From Psychrobacillus lasiicapitis (GTDB lineage: Bacteria > Bacillota > Bacilli > Bacillales_A > Planococcaceae): a DNA stretch of 64,000 nt. The notes under the pieces were generated by a model. That model did no database searches and was not told the DNA's origin. It worked only from the letters and a program-made list of their open reading frames with translations. Position 1 is the stretch's first letter. Every line of letters begins with the position of its first letter. This document shows, piece after piece, positions 31,477-42,604 of this stretch. The DNA lies in the NCBI RefSeq assembly GCF_006861795.1, contig NZ_VDGH01000003.1:367389-431388 (forward strand), in the 5' to 3' direction. A program made the position numbers and the translations under genes.

Positions 31477-32166
31477 ATGAATGCACAAATCTTATTGATT
31501 GAAGATGATCAACTAATATATGAAATGATTAAAGAACGATTTATCCAGTGGTCGTTTAATGTAATTCGTCCCGATGACTTTCAAAAAGTAATGCCAGATT
31601 TTATTGAACAAAAGCCACAATTAGTTATTATTGATATACAATTGCCGTCCTATGATGGCTTTCATTGGTGTAGAGAAATTCGTCATATCTCTAAAGTACC
31701 GATAATTTTTTTATCTTCCCGAGATCATCCGATGGATATGATTATGGCGATGCAAATGGGTGCAGATGATTTTGTACAAAAACCATTTAATATGGATGTA
31801 CTGCTTGCCAAAGTACAAGCACTACTACGGCGAACATATGATTACCGGGAAGAAAAACTGGATATTAGTAATTGGAATGGTGCAATCATTGACTTTGCAA
31901 AAAGTGAAGTGAAGAAGCAAGATAGATCCATCGAGCTTACGAAAAATGAACTTTTCATATTACGTATCCTACTAAAATCTGTGGATACAATCGTTTCGCG
32001 TGATGAGTTAATGCGGCAGCTCTGGGATGATGAACGTTTTGTAAACGATAATACGTTATCTGTTAATGTGAATAGATTGCGGTTAAAATTAGAGGAAATT
32101 GGTTTACAAGAAGTTATTCTAACAAAAAAAGGGTTAGGCTACATGGCAATTACGAAAGAGGGGTAA
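31477..32166 (+). CDS. BceR-type response regulator (OmpR family)
   Basis: The 229-residue regulator has a receiver domain with acidic pocket residues Asp10/Asp11, phospho-acceptor Asp53 (VIIDIQLP), Ser80 and Lys102 (QKPF). The C-terminal winged helix has LTKNELFILRILL and the recognition segment NTLSVNVNRLRLKLEEIG. Grouping with an intramembrane-type kinase and a BceAB transporter places it with regulators that sense peptide antibiotics such as bacitracin. The inducer cannot be told from sequence. RBS is AAGAGGTGAT. It is not native to this position in B. subtilis, where tufA is followed by ybaC. Confidence 0.92.
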   Translation: MNAQILLIEDDQLIYEMIKERFIQWSFNVIRPDDFQKVMPDFIEQKPQLVIIDIQLPSYDGFHWCREIRHISKVPIIFLSSRDHPMDMIMAMQMGADDFVQKPFNMDVLLAKVQALLRRTYDYREEKLDISNWNGAIIDFAKSEVKKQDRSIELTKNELFILRILLKSVDTIVSRDELMRQLWDDERFVNDNTLSVNVNRLRLKLEEIGLQEVILTKKGLGYMAITKEG

Positions 32167-32172
32167 AGTTAT

Positions 32173-33174
32173 TTGTTCATAATGTACATGAAAGAAAGAA
32201 AAGCATGGATTCTCTTTTTTATTGGTTTGCAAATTTGGTTGAACATCCTTTTAACTTTAGATATCGCTTTCCAAGAAGTTGCAATTCTTTATATTAACCT
32301 AGTGTACATGATAGCTTTCCTACTTTTTATTTGGTGGAGGTATAGGAAAGAGACTGCTTATTATAAAGAATTGGAAGAAAGTGCAACGTTTGATTCTCTC
32401 CCGAAAGGTGAGTCTAGTTTTGAAAAGAAAATTACAAGTATTATGGAAGAATTAATATTAGTAAATAACGAGGAATTGAATCAATTAAAGGTAGTGCATC
32501 TAGAAGAGAATGATCGTATTTTATCTTGGATTCATGAAGTTAAAACTCCATTGACTGGGATGAAGCTCCTAATGGATGCGGTACAAGAACAACCATTACA
32601 GGAGAAACTGGAGGTCGAGTGGTTAAGAATTCATTTGTTATTAGATCAGCAGCTTCACCATACAAGACTACCTTCTTTGGAAAAGGACTATTTAGTAGAA
32701 TCTGTTCCACTTCAAAAATTATTACATAAAGAAATCATTGAACTACAAGCATGGTGCATGCAAAAGGGAATTGGTTTTGAAATTGAACTACTACAAGAGG
32801 AAGTCCTGACCGATCAAAAATGGTTAGCATTTATCCTTCGTCAGTTGTTGACAAATGCAGTGAAGTATAGTGATTCAGATAAAGAAATTCACGTTTTTTC
32901 TAAAAAAGACGAAGCAGGTCATACCATTTTAACTGTAAAAGACTTTGGAAGTGGGATAACGAAGGCAGATCTGCCACGTATATTTGAAAAGTCATTTACC
33001 GGTACAACGGGTAGAAATACCGCTGCTTCAACTGGAATGGGACTGTATTTAACGAAAAAAGTCGCTGATAAATTGGGAATACGAATAATAGTAAACTCTA
33101 AAATCGATGAAGGCTCTTCATTTTCATTACAATTTCCTTTAAAAAATGAAATAAGCAAAATAACGAGTAGGTGA
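32173..33174 (+). CDS. BceS-type intramembrane histidine kinase
   Basis: The 333-residue kinase has two transmembrane helices (about 12-30 and 36-55) joined by only a few residues, so it has no extracellular sensor, the hallmark of Bce-type kinases that read the transporter's state. The H-box is SWIHEVKTPL with His121; N (LLTNAVKYS), G1 (VKDFGSGI) and G2 (GMGLYLTKK) boxes are present. TTG 32173 is chosen because GAGGGG lies eight bases upstream. It follows the regulator by six bases. Confidence 0.92.
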   Translation: MFIMYMKERKAWILFFIGLQIWLNILLTLDIAFQEVAILYINLVYMIAFLLFIWWRYRKETAYYKELEESATFDSLPKGESSFEKKITSIMEELILVNNEELNQLKVVHLEENDRILSWIHEVKTPLTGMKLLMDAVQEQPLQEKLEVEWLRIHLLLDQQLHHTRLPSLEKDYLVESVPLQKLLHKEIIELQAWCMQKGIGFEIELLQEEVLTDQKWLAFILRQLLTNAVKYSDSDKEIHVFSKKDEAGHTILTVKDFGSGITKADLPRIFEKSFTGTTGRNTAASTGMGLYLTKKVADKLGIRIIVNSKIDEGSSFSLQFPLKNEISKITSR

Positions 33175-33190
33175 CAAAATTGTCATCTAC
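33167..33190. promoter_or_regulatory. 24-bp palindrome, likely operator of the BceAB-like genes (or terminator of the kinase gene)
   Basis: GTAGGTGACAA (33167-33177) is the inverted complement of TTGTCATCTAC (33180-33190) apart from one G-T position. The TGAC...GTCA core resembles the BceR site I recall from B. subtilis (TGTGAC-GAAAAT-GTCACA). It lies 26 bases before a poor -35 (ACGATT, 33216-33221) and a good -10 TACAAT (33239-33244), the arrangement expected for an activator site. It overlaps the kinase stop codon and is followed by a T-rich tract, so a terminator role is a serious alternative. Confidence 0.55.
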
Positions 33191-33273
33191 TTTGTTTGTT
33201 TGTCATGTAAATCGAACGATTAAACGTATAAAAAGTCTTACAATAGAGTTAATACTATGTAGGAGGTACATAC

Positions 33274-34035
33274 ATGACTATTTTGAGTGGACGTAAAATA
33301 AGAAAAGTTTATGGAAAAAAATCAACTGCGCAAGAAGTGTTGAAAGGTATAGATATGGAAGTACAAGAAGGAGAATTTGTTGGCATAATGGGACCATCCG
33401 GTTCCGGAAAGACAACGTTATTAAATGTTCTTGCTTCGATTGATAAAGCGACTGAGGGTGTCATCGAAATCAGCGGTCACGATCTACGGACGATGAAAGA
33501 ACGAGAGTTATCCAATTTCCGTCGGGAACAATTAGGTTTCATCTTCCAAGACTACAATCTCTTAGATACATTAACGGTGAAGGAAAATATACTGTTACCA
33601 CTTTCTATTAGTAATATATCCAAAAAAGAAGCGGAAGCCCGTTTCAAAGAAATTACTAAAACATTAGGGATTGATGATCTCGCAAATAAATATCCAAACG
33701 AAGTATCGGGAGGACAAAAACAAAGAACATCGGCTGCACGTGCATTGATCAGTAATCCTTCCGTCGTGTTTGCCGATGAACCAACAGGGGCTCTAGATTC
33801 TAAGGCAGCTACTGCCTTACTCAGCAATTTAGAGAAAATAAATAGAGATAAAAAAGTCACAATTATGATGGTTACGCATGATGCCGTTGCCGCAAGCTTT
33901 TGTTCGCGTGTGTTATTTCTAAAGGATGGGCAATTATATACGGAACTGTATAAAGGCGAGAAAGATCGGCTGCGTTTTTATCAAGAGATTATGAGTACAC
34001 AAAGTGTGCTTGGTGGTGATGGCTATGACGCTTAG
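33274..34035 (+). CDS. BceA-type ABC transporter ATPase (antimicrobial peptide resistance)
   Basis: The 253-residue ATPase has Walker [10 protein letters not shown] at 40-48, the signature [15 protein letters not shown] near 150, Walker [14 protein letters not shown] and the H-loop VTHD. It is closest to the MacB/LolD-like ATPases that pair with FtsX-type permeases. With the next gene it should form a Bce-type module that frees lipid-linked targets from peptide antibiotics and signals to the kinase. RBS AGGAGGT; it overlaps the permease gene by 11 bp. Confidence 0.93.
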   Translation: MTILSGRKIRKVYGKKSTAQEVLKGIDMEVQEGEFVGIMGPSGSGKTTLLNVLASIDKATEGVIEISGHDLRTMKERELSNFRREQLGFIFQDYNLLDTLTVKENILLPLSISNISKKEAEARFKEITKTLGIDDLANKYPNEVSGGQKQRTSAARALISNPSVVFADEPTGALDSKAATALLSNLEKINRDKKVTIMMVTHDAVAASFCSRVLFLKDGQLYTELYKGEKDRLRFYQEIMSTQSVLGGDGYDA

Positions 34036-36013
34036 TCAATTAGTTCTTCGGAGTATGAAGAAAAATATTAAGCATTACTATTTATATTTCTTTGCCCTTA
34101 TATTCAGTGTAACGCTTTACTTTTCTTTTGTTACTTTGCAATACAATCCTAGTGTAGTAGATGTATCGCAAGGGGTAAAGGTTGCTGCTGGTTTAAAGGC
34201 CGCATCGTATATATTGTTATTTGTAGTAGTATTTTTTGTTCTGTATGCGAATCTGTTGTTTATGAAAAGAAGAAGTAAGGAAATTGGGCTCTATCAGCTA
34301 ATAGGAATGTCTAAAGGGCTTGTTACAAGGTTATTAGTGCTTGAGAATACAATTCTTTGGGTTAGTGCACTGGCGATAGGTGTCGGACTTGGTTTTTTAA
34401 CTTCTAGAGTTTTTGGAATGGTTTTACTGCGTATTTTAGAAAAAGATGTATTGGTTCAGTTAATATTTTCAGTTGAAGCACTGCAAATGACGATTTTCGT
34501 ATTTCTAGTGTTATTGATCGTAGTATTGATCCAGACTGCAATTGGTATTCGACGAGTGTCATTACTTGCATTGTTTACGGCAAATGCAACAGCAGATGTA
34601 AAAGTGAAGCGATTTAGTGGACTTCAAATGTTTCTTGGCTTCATCGGTCTATTATTAATTGGTTATGGGTATTATTTATCTACTACCTTGTTCGAACTAG
34701 AAAGTGACAATCCAAATGTGCTTTTTTATAAAATGATCGCAATTTTAGTTTCAACAATTGGAGGAACATTTTTTGTATTTCGTTTTTCAGTAGCATTTAT
34801 ATTAAATTTAATTCGAAAACAGAAAAGAGGGCATTTGTCTATACAGGATGTATTGTCTTTAACGCCAATTATGCATCGAATGAAATCAAATGCTATGTCG
34901 TTAACAACCATTACGGTTATCTCCGCAACCGCTTTAGGTATTCTTTGTTTGTCGTATATCTCCTATTATTCAGCAGGTTCCACGGCAAAACTAAACATAC
35001 CGTTTGATTATATTATCATGAATGACCAAGGCGAAGGTTTTATAGAGCTGTTAAACGAGAAGAAAATAGAATACACACAAACAGATATCGAATTGTTAAA
35101 TGTAGAAGTCGATACGTCGGCTATATATGCGAATGATATGCCTGCGGGATTAAATATGGTAACTAAAGGTCCCATGATTATTACAAAGCTAAGTGATATG
35201 CAAAAAGAAATGCCAGGGCTCTCCTTAAAAGAAGGAGAAGGGTATATCACAGGATATAGTAGTATGATGTCAGAAATAGTGAAACTGGAAGAAAATAAAC
35301 CAGTAGAGCTAACAACATCGAATGGAGAAGAATCTATTACCATTAAAGAAATAAGATCCGATTCATTGCTCGTCTATTATGTGACAGGTGCTGGCATGTC
35401 GATAGTCGTAACGGATGAACAATTTGATAAACTGAAAGCAGACGCTATGATCAGCGAGCAAACTATATGGAGCAAACAAATTGGTATTGATTTAGCGGAG
35501 AGTGCGCAGTTAAAAGAAGTACAAGCGATATACGAAGAAACAACGAATAATGGGCATTTTGAAGTGACTAAAGATGACGGCACGATTGACAGTGTGAACA
35601 TGGATACGCAAGAAGCATATAGATTGTCTATGCTAGATATGTTTGGATTAGTGATCTTTGTAACAGGGTTCTTAGGTTTAGCATTTTTAATGACTACTGG
35701 TAGTATTCTTTACTTTAAACAAATGACGGAAGCGGAAGAAGAGAAGGCTTCCTACACAGTGCTTAGAAAAATTGGTTTCACGACGAATGAGTTGATGAAA
35801 GGAATTTATAAAAAGCAATTGTTTAACTTCGGTGTTCCTCTAGTTATTGGTTTAGCACATAGCTATTTTGCGGTCAAATCGGGATGGATGCTATTTGGCA
35901 CGGAACTGGTAGCACCCTTGCTAATTACGATGGGGGTTTATGTAATTTTGTATTCGATCTTTGCATTTCTCTCTATTGGATACTATCGAAAAGTAGTGAA
36001 TGAATCACTATAA
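34025..36013 (+). CDS. BceB-type FtsX-family permease
   Basis: The 662-residue permease has ten predicted membrane segments and one large extracellular domain (about residues 335-520) between segments 7 and 8, the architecture of BceB. Its N-terminus ([20 protein letters not shown]) matches the family, so ATG 34025 is preferred, with GGTGGTGA upstream inside the ATPase gene; ATG 34019 is the alternative. The large loop determines drug specificity in the family, which is why no antibiotic can be named. Confidence 0.92.
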   Translation: MTLSQLVLRSMKKNIKHYYLYFFALIFSVTLYFSFVTLQYNPSVVDVSQGVKVAAGLKAASYILLFVVVFFVLYANLLFMKRRSKEIGLYQLIGMSKGLVTRLLVLENTILWVSALAIGVGLGFLTSRVFGMVLLRILEKDVLVQLIFSVEALQMTIFVFLVLLIVVLIQTAIGIRRVSLLALFTANATADVKVKRFSGLQMFLGFIGLLLIGYGYYLSTTLFELESDNPNVLFYKMIAILVSTIGGTFFVFRFSVAFILNLIRKQKRGHLSIQDVLSLTPIMHRMKSNAMSLTTITVISATALGILCLSYISYYSAGSTAKLNIPFDYIIMNDQGEGFIELLNEKKIEYTQTDIELLNVEVDTSAIYANDMPAGLNMVTKGPMIITKLSDMQKEMPGLSLKEGEGYITGYSSMMSEIVKLEENKPVELTTSNGEESITIKEIRSDSLLVYYVTGAGMSIVVTDEQFDKLKADAMISEQTIWSKQIGIDLAESAQLKEVQAIYEETTNNGHFEVTKDDGTIDSVNMDTQEAYRLSMLDMFGLVIFVTGFLGLAFLMTTGSILYFKQMTEAEEEKASYTVLRKIGFTTNELMKGIYKKQLFNFGVPLVIGLAHSYFAVKSGWMLFGTELVAPLLITMGVYVILYSIFAFLSIGYYRKVVNESL

Positions 36014-36025
36014 TGATCAATTGAA

Positions 36026-36066
36026 GAAAATGCCCCTTTGTTTTGAAAGCAAGGGGGCATTTTCCA
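36026..36066 (+). terminator. Strong terminator after the Bce-like module
   Basis: GAAAATGCCCCTTTG (36026-36040) pairs with CAAGGGGGCATTTTC (36050-36064), a 15-base stem with one bulge. Confidence 0.88.
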
Positions 36067-36095
36067 TTGACATTTAGGCGAAGAAGAATTAAACT
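36067..36095 (+). promoter_or_regulatory. Promoter of the YuiF-like transporter gene
   Basis: TTGACA (36067-36072), 17-base spacer, TAAACT (36090-36095), directly behind the terminator. Confidence 0.75.
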
Positions 36096-36136
36096 TTCAC
36101 TTATTAGTAATCTAGTACGCGAAAGTGAGTGTTTTT

Positions 36137-37453
36137 ATGAATGCTGTCTTAATTGCAGTAATAGTGATGTTAGTTTTGAGTTTACTACGCATAAATGTTG
36201 TATTCTCTTTAATAATAGGTGCCTTGGTAGGAGGGCTTACAGCAGGGTTAACCTTGCCAGAAACGATTGAGGCATTTACAGGTGGGTTAGGTGCTGGAGC
36301 AACTATAGCTTTAAGTTATGGATTGCTAGGAGGGTTTGCAGTTGCTATCTCTAAAACGGGGATACCGGACTTATTGGTAATAGCAATTTTAAAGCTAGTT
36401 AAAAGCAAGGGAGAATCAAATAAAACAGGTTTTGTAAAAGTGCTAGTCTTCTTATTGCTATTATTGATGGCTGTATTTTCACAAAACTTAATCCCAATTC
36501 ATATTGCATTTATACCTTTGTTAGTTCCGCCTATCTTAAAAGTATTGAACATGTTAAGGGTGGACCGAAGATTGATTGCCTGTATACTTGCGTTTGGTTT
36601 AATAACCCCATATATGTTCCTTCCATATGGGTTTGGTGCGATTTATCAAGATATCGTTGCTACTCAGATAGGGCTTTCTGGTCTGGAGGTATCATTAAGT
36701 GATATTCCCAAAGCTATGGCTTTTCCTGCACTGGGAATGGTATTTGGATTGATATCCGCCTTTGTTTTATTCCGTAAGGCTAGGAACTATAAACAAGAGG
36801 AAATAGAAGTAAGTGAATTAGAAGTAGAAGTTAAAAGGAGTAGTATTATCTTTACCGTTATCTCTTTATTAGCGGCACTGTTTGTTCAAGTGAATACAGA
36901 CTCTATGATTGCTGGTGCACTTGCTGGTATCGTGGTTCTTTATATTAGTGGGACACTAAGAAGGAAAGAAGCAGATGTCCTATTAACGGAAGGTATGCGT
37001 ATGATGGCTTTTGTGGGATTCGTGATGATTACAGCAAATGGCTTTGCGTCAGTTATCAATGAAACAGGACACGTCGAGAGCTTGGTGGAAGCTTCTTCAA
37101 AACTGTTGGCGGGTAATGTGAGTATAGCAGTATTAATCATGCTAGTTATTGGTTTAGTTGTGACGATGGGAATAGGATCATCTTTTGCAACCATTCCAAT
37201 TATCGCTGCTATCTTTGTACCCCTTGCAATGGAACTTGGACTAAGTCCTCTAGCGACAATTGCTTTAATAGGTACTGCGGGTGCTTTAGGTGATGCTGGT
37301 TCACCAGCTTCCGACTCGACACTCGGACCCACCGCAGGGTTAAATGTAGACGGTCAGCATAATCATATTTGGGATACCTGTGTCCCGACATTTCTATGTT
37401 ACAACATTCCCCTCGTCCTCTTTGGATGGATAGCGATTGTATTTGTTCTATAA
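36137..37453 (+). CDS. YuiF-like membrane transporter (Na+/H+ antiporter / amino-acid transporter superfamily)
   Basis: The 438-residue protein has about 11-12 hydrophobic segments and the signature GDAGSPASDSTLGPTAGL near the C-terminus, shared by the NhaC/YuiF-type families. The N-terminus MNAVLIAVIVMLVLSLLR closely matches YuiF of B. subtilis. ATG 36137 is chosen by that match; AAGTGAG is a modest ribosome site. The frame also opens at GTG 36125. Substrate is unknown: family names mention both Na+/H+ exchange and amino-acid (His) uptake. It is a single gene between a promoter and a terminator, inserted before the S10 operon. Confidence 0.85.
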   Translation: MNAVLIAVIVMLVLSLLRINVVFSLIIGALVGGLTAGLTLPETIEAFTGGLGAGATIALSYGLLGGFAVAISKTGIPDLLVIAILKLVKSKGESNKTGFVKVLVFLLLLLMAVFSQNLIPIHIAFIPLLVPPILKVLNMLRVDRRLIACILAFGLITPYMFLPYGFGAIYQDIVATQIGLSGLEVSLSDIPKAMAFPALGMVFGLISAFVLFRKARNYKQEEIEVSELEVEVKRSSIIFTVISLLAALFVQVNTDSMIAGALAGIVVLYISGTLRRKEADVLLTEGMRMMAFVGFVMITANGFASVINETGHVESLVEASSKLLAGNVSIAVLIMLVIGLVVTMGIGSSFATIPIIAAIFVPLAMELGLSPLATIALIGTAGALGDAGSPASDSTLGPTAGLNVDGQHNHIWDTCVPTFLCYNIPLVLFGWIAIVFVL

Positions 37454-37463
37454 TAATTATTGG

Positions 37464-37494
37464 AAGGGCGTCTCTATAGAAGAGATGTCCTTTT
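37464..37494 (+). terminator. Terminator after the YuiF-like gene
   Basis: AAGGGCGTCTCT (37464-37475) pairs with AGAGATGTCCTT, with one wobble and one mismatch, followed by TTTT. Confidence 0.75.
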
Positions 37495-37543
37495 ATGTAT
37501 TAGAGGGAAGGACATATTCCAAAAATTTCTTTAGCCTTATCAG

Positions 37544-37572
37544 TTGCCATTCTCAGTAGAATTTTATATACT
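37544..37572 (+). promoter_or_regulatory. Distal promoter upstream of the S10 leader
   Basis: TTGCCA (37544-37549), 17-base spacer, TATACT (37567-37572). Start would be near 37579, about 90 bases before the terminator at 37636-37667. Confidence 0.6.
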
Positions 37573-37635
37573 AGACATCGGCTTCGAAAACAAATGTAAA
37601 ATAGAAAAGTAGTGCTGTTAAAACAATTTAAAAGA

Positions 37636-37667
37636 ATTTCGCTAAAACACTTGCGAAATCTTTTTTT
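37636..37667 (+). terminator. Terminator inside the S10 upstream region
   Basis: ATTTCGC (37636-37642) pairs with GCGAAAT (37653-37659), followed by CTTTTTTT. No coding sequence precedes it, so it ends a short non-coding transcript or attenuates the distal promoter. Confidence 0.7.
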
Positions 37668-37679
37668 ATTGTTTATAAT
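37651..37679 (+). promoter_or_regulatory. Main S10 operon promoter
   Basis: TTGCGA (37651-37656), 17-base spacer, perfect TATAAT (37674-37679). The -35 lies within the 3' arm of the preceding terminator. Confidence 0.75.
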
Positions 37680-37689
37680 GTTGTAGTTG

Positions 37690-38115
<426 letters not shown>

Positions 38116-38159
38116 TGGTAAAAAAATAAAACAACAAATTATTATAGGAGGTGTGACGG

Positions 38160-38789
38160 ATGACCAAAGGAATCTTAGGTAGAAAAATCGGTATGACGCA
38201 AGTATTTGCTGAGAACGGTGACTTAATCCCTGTAACTGTAATTGAAGCTACTCCAAACGTAGTACTTCAAAAGAAAACGGTTGAAACAGACGGTTACGAA
38301 GCTATTCAGTTAGGATTTGAAGATAAGCGCGAAAAGCTTTCTAACAAACCTGCTAAAGGGCACGTAGCAAAAGCAAGCACTGCTCCTAAGCGCTTCATCC
38401 GCGAATTCCGCGGCTTGGATACAGCTAATTACGAAGTTGGTCAAGAAGTCAACGTAGAAAGTTTTGCAGAAGGCGATGTAATTGATGTAACAGGTGTTAC
38501 TAAAGGTAAAGGTTTCCAAGGTGTTATTAAACGCCACGGACAATCTCGTGGACCAATGGCTCACGGATCTCGTTACCACCGTCGTCCAGGTTCAATGGGG
38601 CCAGTTGCTCCGAACCGTGTATTTAAACAAAAGAAATTACCTGGTCAAATGGGTGGGCATGTAGTGACGATCCAAAACTTACATATCGTAAGAGTGGACG
38701 CTGAACGTAACCTACTACTTGTAAAAGGTAATGTTCCTGGTTCTCGTAAATCATTAGTAGTTGTTAAAGCTGCTATTAAATCGAAATAA
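38160..38789 (+). CDS. rplC: 50S ribosomal protein L3
   Basis: The 209-residue protein has the long internal loop [18 protein letters not shown] that reaches toward the peptidyl-transferase centre, and the [13 protein letters not shown] start. It is an early 50S assembly protein. RBS AGGAGGTG. Confidence 0.98.
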   Translation: MTKGILGRKIGMTQVFAENGDLIPVTVIEATPNVVLQKKTVETDGYEAIQLGFEDKREKLSNKPAKGHVAKASTAPKRFIREFRGLDTANYEVGQEVNVESFAEGDVIDVTGVTKGKGFQGVIKRHGQSRGPMAHGSRYHRRPGSMGPVAPNRVFKQKKLPGQMGGHVVTIQNLHIVRVDAERNLLLVKGNVPGSRKSLVVVKAAIKSK

Positions 38790-38815
38790 TCTCTTAAAGA
38801 AAGGAGGAAACAGGA

Positions 38816-39439
38816 ATGGCAAAAGTATCTTTATTGAATCAAGCAGGATCTTCTGTTGGTGAAATCGAGTTAAACGACAAAGTTTTCGGTATTGAACCAA
38901 ACGAAGCAGTTCTGTTTGAAGCTATCATTGCTCAACGTGCATCACTTCGTCAAGGTAATCACAAAGTGAAAAACCGTTCTGAAGTAGCTGGTGGTGGTCG
39001 TAAACCATGGCGTCAAAAAGGAACAGGTCGTGCTCGTCAAGGGTCGATTCGCTCTCCACAATGGCGTGGCGGTGGTGTTGTATTTGGTCCAACTCCACGT
39101 AGCTATAGCTATAAATTACCTAAAAAAGTACGTCGCTTAGCTCTTCTTTCAGCTCTTTCATCTAAAGTGCGTGAAGAAAGCATCGTAGTACTAGAAGGTT
39201 TAGCTTTTGATGCACCAAAAACAAAAGAATTCGTGAAAGTGTTATCTAACCTTTCTATCGATAAAAAAGCGTTATTCGTAACTGCTGATTTAGATGAAAA
39301 CGTAGCATTAGCTGCACGTAACATCCCTGGAATCACAGTTGTGTCTGCGACAGGCATTAACGTATTAGATTTAGTAGGACACGATAAATTAGTCTTAACT
39401 AAATCTGCAGTAGAAAAAGTTGAGGAGGTGCTTGGATAA
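38816..39439 (+). CDS. rplD: 50S ribosomal protein L4
   Basis: The 207-residue protein has the exit-tunnel tentacle loop ([19 protein letters not shown], about residues 57-75), where macrolide-resistance changes arise; it looks wild-type. L4 is the repressor of the S10 operon in E. coli. Its stop TAA shares an A with the rplW ATG. Confidence 0.98.
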   Translation: MAKVSLLNQAGSSVGEIELNDKVFGIEPNEAVLFEAIIAQRASLRQGNHKVKNRSEVAGGGRKPWRQKGTGRARQGSIRSPQWRGGGVVFGPTPRSYSYKLPKKVRRLALLSALSSKVREESIVVLEGLAFDAPKTKEFVKVLSNLSIDKKALFVTADLDENVALAARNIPGITVVSATGINVLDLVGHDKLVLTKSAVEKVEEVLG

Positions 39440-39723
39440 TGGAAGCACGTGATATTATTAAACGTCCGGTCATTACCGAGCGTTCTTCTGAAATTATGGC
39501 GGATAAAAAGTACACTTTTGAAGTGGACACTCGCGCTAACAAAACTCAAGTTAAATATGCAGTTGAAGAAATCTTTGGCGTAGATGTTGAAAAAGTAAAC
39601 ATCATGAACTACAAAGGAAAATTCAAACGCGTAGGTAAATTTGGTGGTTACACAAACAAACGTCGTAAAGCGATTGTTACATTAACTCTAGATAGCAAAG
39701 AAATCGAATTATTCGAGATCTAA
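39439..39723 (+). CDS. rplW: 50S ribosomal protein L23
   Basis: The 94-residue protein (start [18 protein letters not shown]) sits at the tunnel exit and is the docking site for trigger factor and SRP. One-base overlap with rplD (TAATG), with GAGGAGGTG inside rplD, implies coupled translation. Confidence 0.98.
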   Translation: MEARDIIKRPVITERSSEIMADKKYTFEVDTRANKTQVKYAVEEIFGVDVEKVNIMNYKGKFKRVGKFGGYTNKRRKAIVTLTLDSKEIELFEI

Positions 39724-39765
39724 ATCTTATAAAAACAAATCAATACTCAAGAAGGAGGGAATACA

Positions 39766-40596
39766 ATGGCGATTAGAAAGTATAAACCAACGACAAACGG
39801 ACGTCGTAACATGACATCGTTAGATTACGCTGAGATCACAACAGACAAACCTGAGAAATCACTTCTTGCTCCTGTGACACGTAAAGGCGGCCGTAACAAT
39901 CAAGGTAAAATTACTGTTCGTCATCATGGTGGTGGACACAAACGCCAATACCGTATCATTGATTTCAAACGAAACAAAGATGGTATTGAAGGCCGTGTAG
40001 CTACTATTGAATATGATCCAAACCGCACTGCGAATATCGCATTGATTAACTATGTGGATGGAGAAAAACGTTATATCCTAGCTCCTAAAGGCTTACAAGT
40101 TGGAATGACAGTTGTGTCAGGTCCAGAAGCTGATATAAAAGTAGGTAACGCTCTTCCATTAGAAAACATTCCAATGGGTTCTACAATCCATAATATTGAA
40201 ATGAAACCTGGTAAAGGTGGTCAGCTAGTACGTTCTGCTGGAACATCTGCACAATTACTTGGTAAAGAAGGTAAATACGTTATCGTACGTTTACAATCTG
40301 GTGAAGTTCGTTTAATCCTAGGTGTTTGCCGTGCAACTATCGGTGAAGTAGGAAATGAACAACATGAGCTAGTAAACATTGGTAAAGCAGGACGTTCTCG
40401 TTGGTTAGGTAAACGCCCAACTGTACGTGGATCTGTTATGAACCCGAACGATCACCCACACGGTGGTGGTGAAGGACGTACACCAATCGGTCGTAAGTCA
40501 CCTATGTCTCCATGGGGTAAACCAACTCTTGGATACAAAACTCGTAGCAAGAAAAATAAATCCGACAAGCTTATCATTCGTCGTCGTAAAAAATAA
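39766..40596 (+). CDS. rplB: 50S ribosomal protein L2
   Basis: The 276-residue L2 has the C-terminal [13 protein letters not shown] loop with the conserved His near the peptidyl-transferase centre, and a basic tail ending [23 protein letters not shown]. Confidence 0.98.
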   Translation: MAIRKYKPTTNGRRNMTSLDYAEITTDKPEKSLLAPVTRKGGRNNQGKITVRHHGGGHKRQYRIIDFKRNKDGIEGRVATIEYDPNRTANIALINYVDGEKRYILAPKGLQVGMTVVSGPEADIKVGNALPLENIPMGSTIHNIEMKPGKGGQLVRSAGTSAQLLGKEGKYVIVRLQSGEVRLILGVCRATIGEVGNEQHELVNIGKAGRSRWLGKRPTVRGSVMNPNDHPHGGGEGRTPIGRKSPMSPWGKPTLGYKTRSKKNKSDKLIIRRRKK

Positions 40597-40656
40597 TGTG
40601 GTTTACTACGGTTCAAAGAACGGACCGTGGTGTAATCACGAAAGGGAGGATTCAGC

Positions 40657-40935
40657 ATGGGTCGTAGCTTGAAAAAAGGACCTTTCGCAGACGATCATTT
40701 ACTTAAAAAGGTCGATGCACAAAAGGATTCTGAGAAAAAACAAGTGATTAAGACTTGGTCTCGCCGTTCGACAATTTTCCCTACTTTTATCGGATTAACA
40801 ATCGCAGTATATGATGGACGTAAACACGTTCCTGTATACGTGACTGAAGATATGGTAGGTCATAAACTAGGCGAGTTTGCACCAACACGCGCTTATAAAA
40901 GCCATGGTGCAGATGATAAGAAAACAAGACGCTAA
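40657..40935 (+). CDS. rpsS: 30S ribosomal protein S19
   Basis: The 92-residue protein ([10 protein letters not shown] start) lies on the 30S head with S13. The core [19 protein letters not shown] is intact. RBS AAAGGGAGG. Confidence 0.98.
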   Translation: MGRSLKKGPFADDHLLKKVDAQKDSEKKQVIKTWSRRSTIFPTFIGLTIAVYDGRKHVPVYVTEDMVGHKLGEFAPTRAYKSHGADDKKTRR

Positions 40936-40955
40936 TTTGAGAGGAGGTCATTCAA

Positions 40956-41300
40956 ATGTCACAAGCAAAAGCTATTGCTAGAACGGTGCGCATTGCTCCT
41001 CGTAAAGTAAGATTAGTCGTAGATTTAATCAGAGGTAAGCAAGTTGGTGAAGCAGTTGCAATTTTACAACTTACTCCTAAAACAGCATCACCTGTTGTTG
41101 AGAAAGTATTAAAATCTGCAGTTGCGAACGCTGAGCACAATTATGATTTAGATATTAACAACCTAGTTGTTTCTGAAATTTTTGTTGACGAAGGTCCAAC
41201 ACTAAAACGTTTCCGTCCACGTGCACAAGGTCGTGCAAGTGCGATTAACAAACGTACTAGCCACATTACTGTAGTGGTATCTGAGAAGAAGGAGGGATAA
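40956..41300 (+). CDS. rplV: 50S ribosomal protein L22
   Basis: The 114-residue protein has the tunnel-lining beta-hairpin ([19 protein letters not shown]) without the deletion or insertion seen in macrolide-resistant mutants. Start after GAGAGGAGGT. Confidence 0.98.
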   Translation: MSQAKAIARTVRIAPRKVRLVVDLIRGKQVGEAVAILQLTPKTASPVVEKVLKSAVANAEHNYDLDINNLVVSEIFVDEGPTLKRFRPRAQGRASAINKRTSHITVVVSEKKEG

Positions 41301-41303
41301 TTC

Positions 41304-41960
41304 GTGGGTCAAAAAGTACATCCAATAGGATTACGAGTAGGTATTATTCGTGACTGGGAGTCAAAATGGTACGCTGGTAAAGACTATGCAACTCTACTTC
41401 ACGAAGATTTAAAAATTCGTAAACACATTGAAACTCGTTTGAACGACGCATCTGTTTCTACTGTAGAAATCGAACGTGCTGCTAAACGTGTTAACATTAC
41501 AATTCACACTGCGAAACCAGGTATGGTAATCGGTAAAGGTGGTACTGAAGTCGAAGCACTTCGTAAACACTTAAACGAACTTACTGGCAAGCGTGTACAC
41601 ATCAACATCGTTGAGATTAAAAGAGCTGACTTAGATGCTAAATTAGTAGCAGAAAGTATCGCACGTCAATTAGAAGGCCGCGTATCTTTCCGTCGTGCTC
41701 AAAAACAAGCAATTCAACGCACAATGCGTGCTGGCGCTAAAGGTATTAAAACTCAAGTATCTGGACGTCTAGGCGGCGCTGACATTGCGCGTGCTGAACA
41801 CTATAGTGAAGGAACTGTACCACTTCATACATTACGTGCTGACATTGATTATGCACATGCTGAAGCTGACACTACTTATGGTAAGCTAGGCGTTAAAGTA
41901 TGGATCTATCGTGGGGAAGTCCTTCCAGTGAAGAAGAACTCTGAGGAAGGAGGCAAATAA
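41304..41960 (+). CDS. rpsC: 30S ribosomal protein S3
   Basis: The 218-residue protein has a KH domain with [19 protein letters not shown] and forms the mRNA entry channel with S4 and S5. It starts at GTG three bases after rplV, with AAGGAGGGA inside the rplV end. Confidence 0.98.
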   Translation: MGQKVHPIGLRVGIIRDWESKWYAGKDYATLLHEDLKIRKHIETRLNDASVSTVEIERAAKRVNITIHTAKPGMVIGKGGTEVEALRKHLNELTGKRVHINIVEIKRADLDAKLVAESIARQLEGRVSFRRAQKQAIQRTMRAGAKGIKTQVSGRLGGADIARAEHYSEGTVPLHTLRADIDYAHAEADTTYGKLGVKVWIYRGEVLPVKKNSEEGGK

Positions 41961-41961
41961 T

Positions 41962-42586
<625 letters not shown>

Positions 42587-42604
42587 TAAAGGAGGTTTTC
42601 AGGC

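Noticed and set aside
36043..36270. 75-codon + strand open frame overlapping the YuiF-like gene start
   Set aside because: It spans a terminator and promoter and is out of frame with the well-supported transporter gene.
39109..39549. 146-codon open frame on the - strand across rplD-rplW
   Set aside because: It lies antisense to two certain ribosomal genes, lacks a ribosome site and has the Ser/Thr-rich composition typical of reverse shadows.
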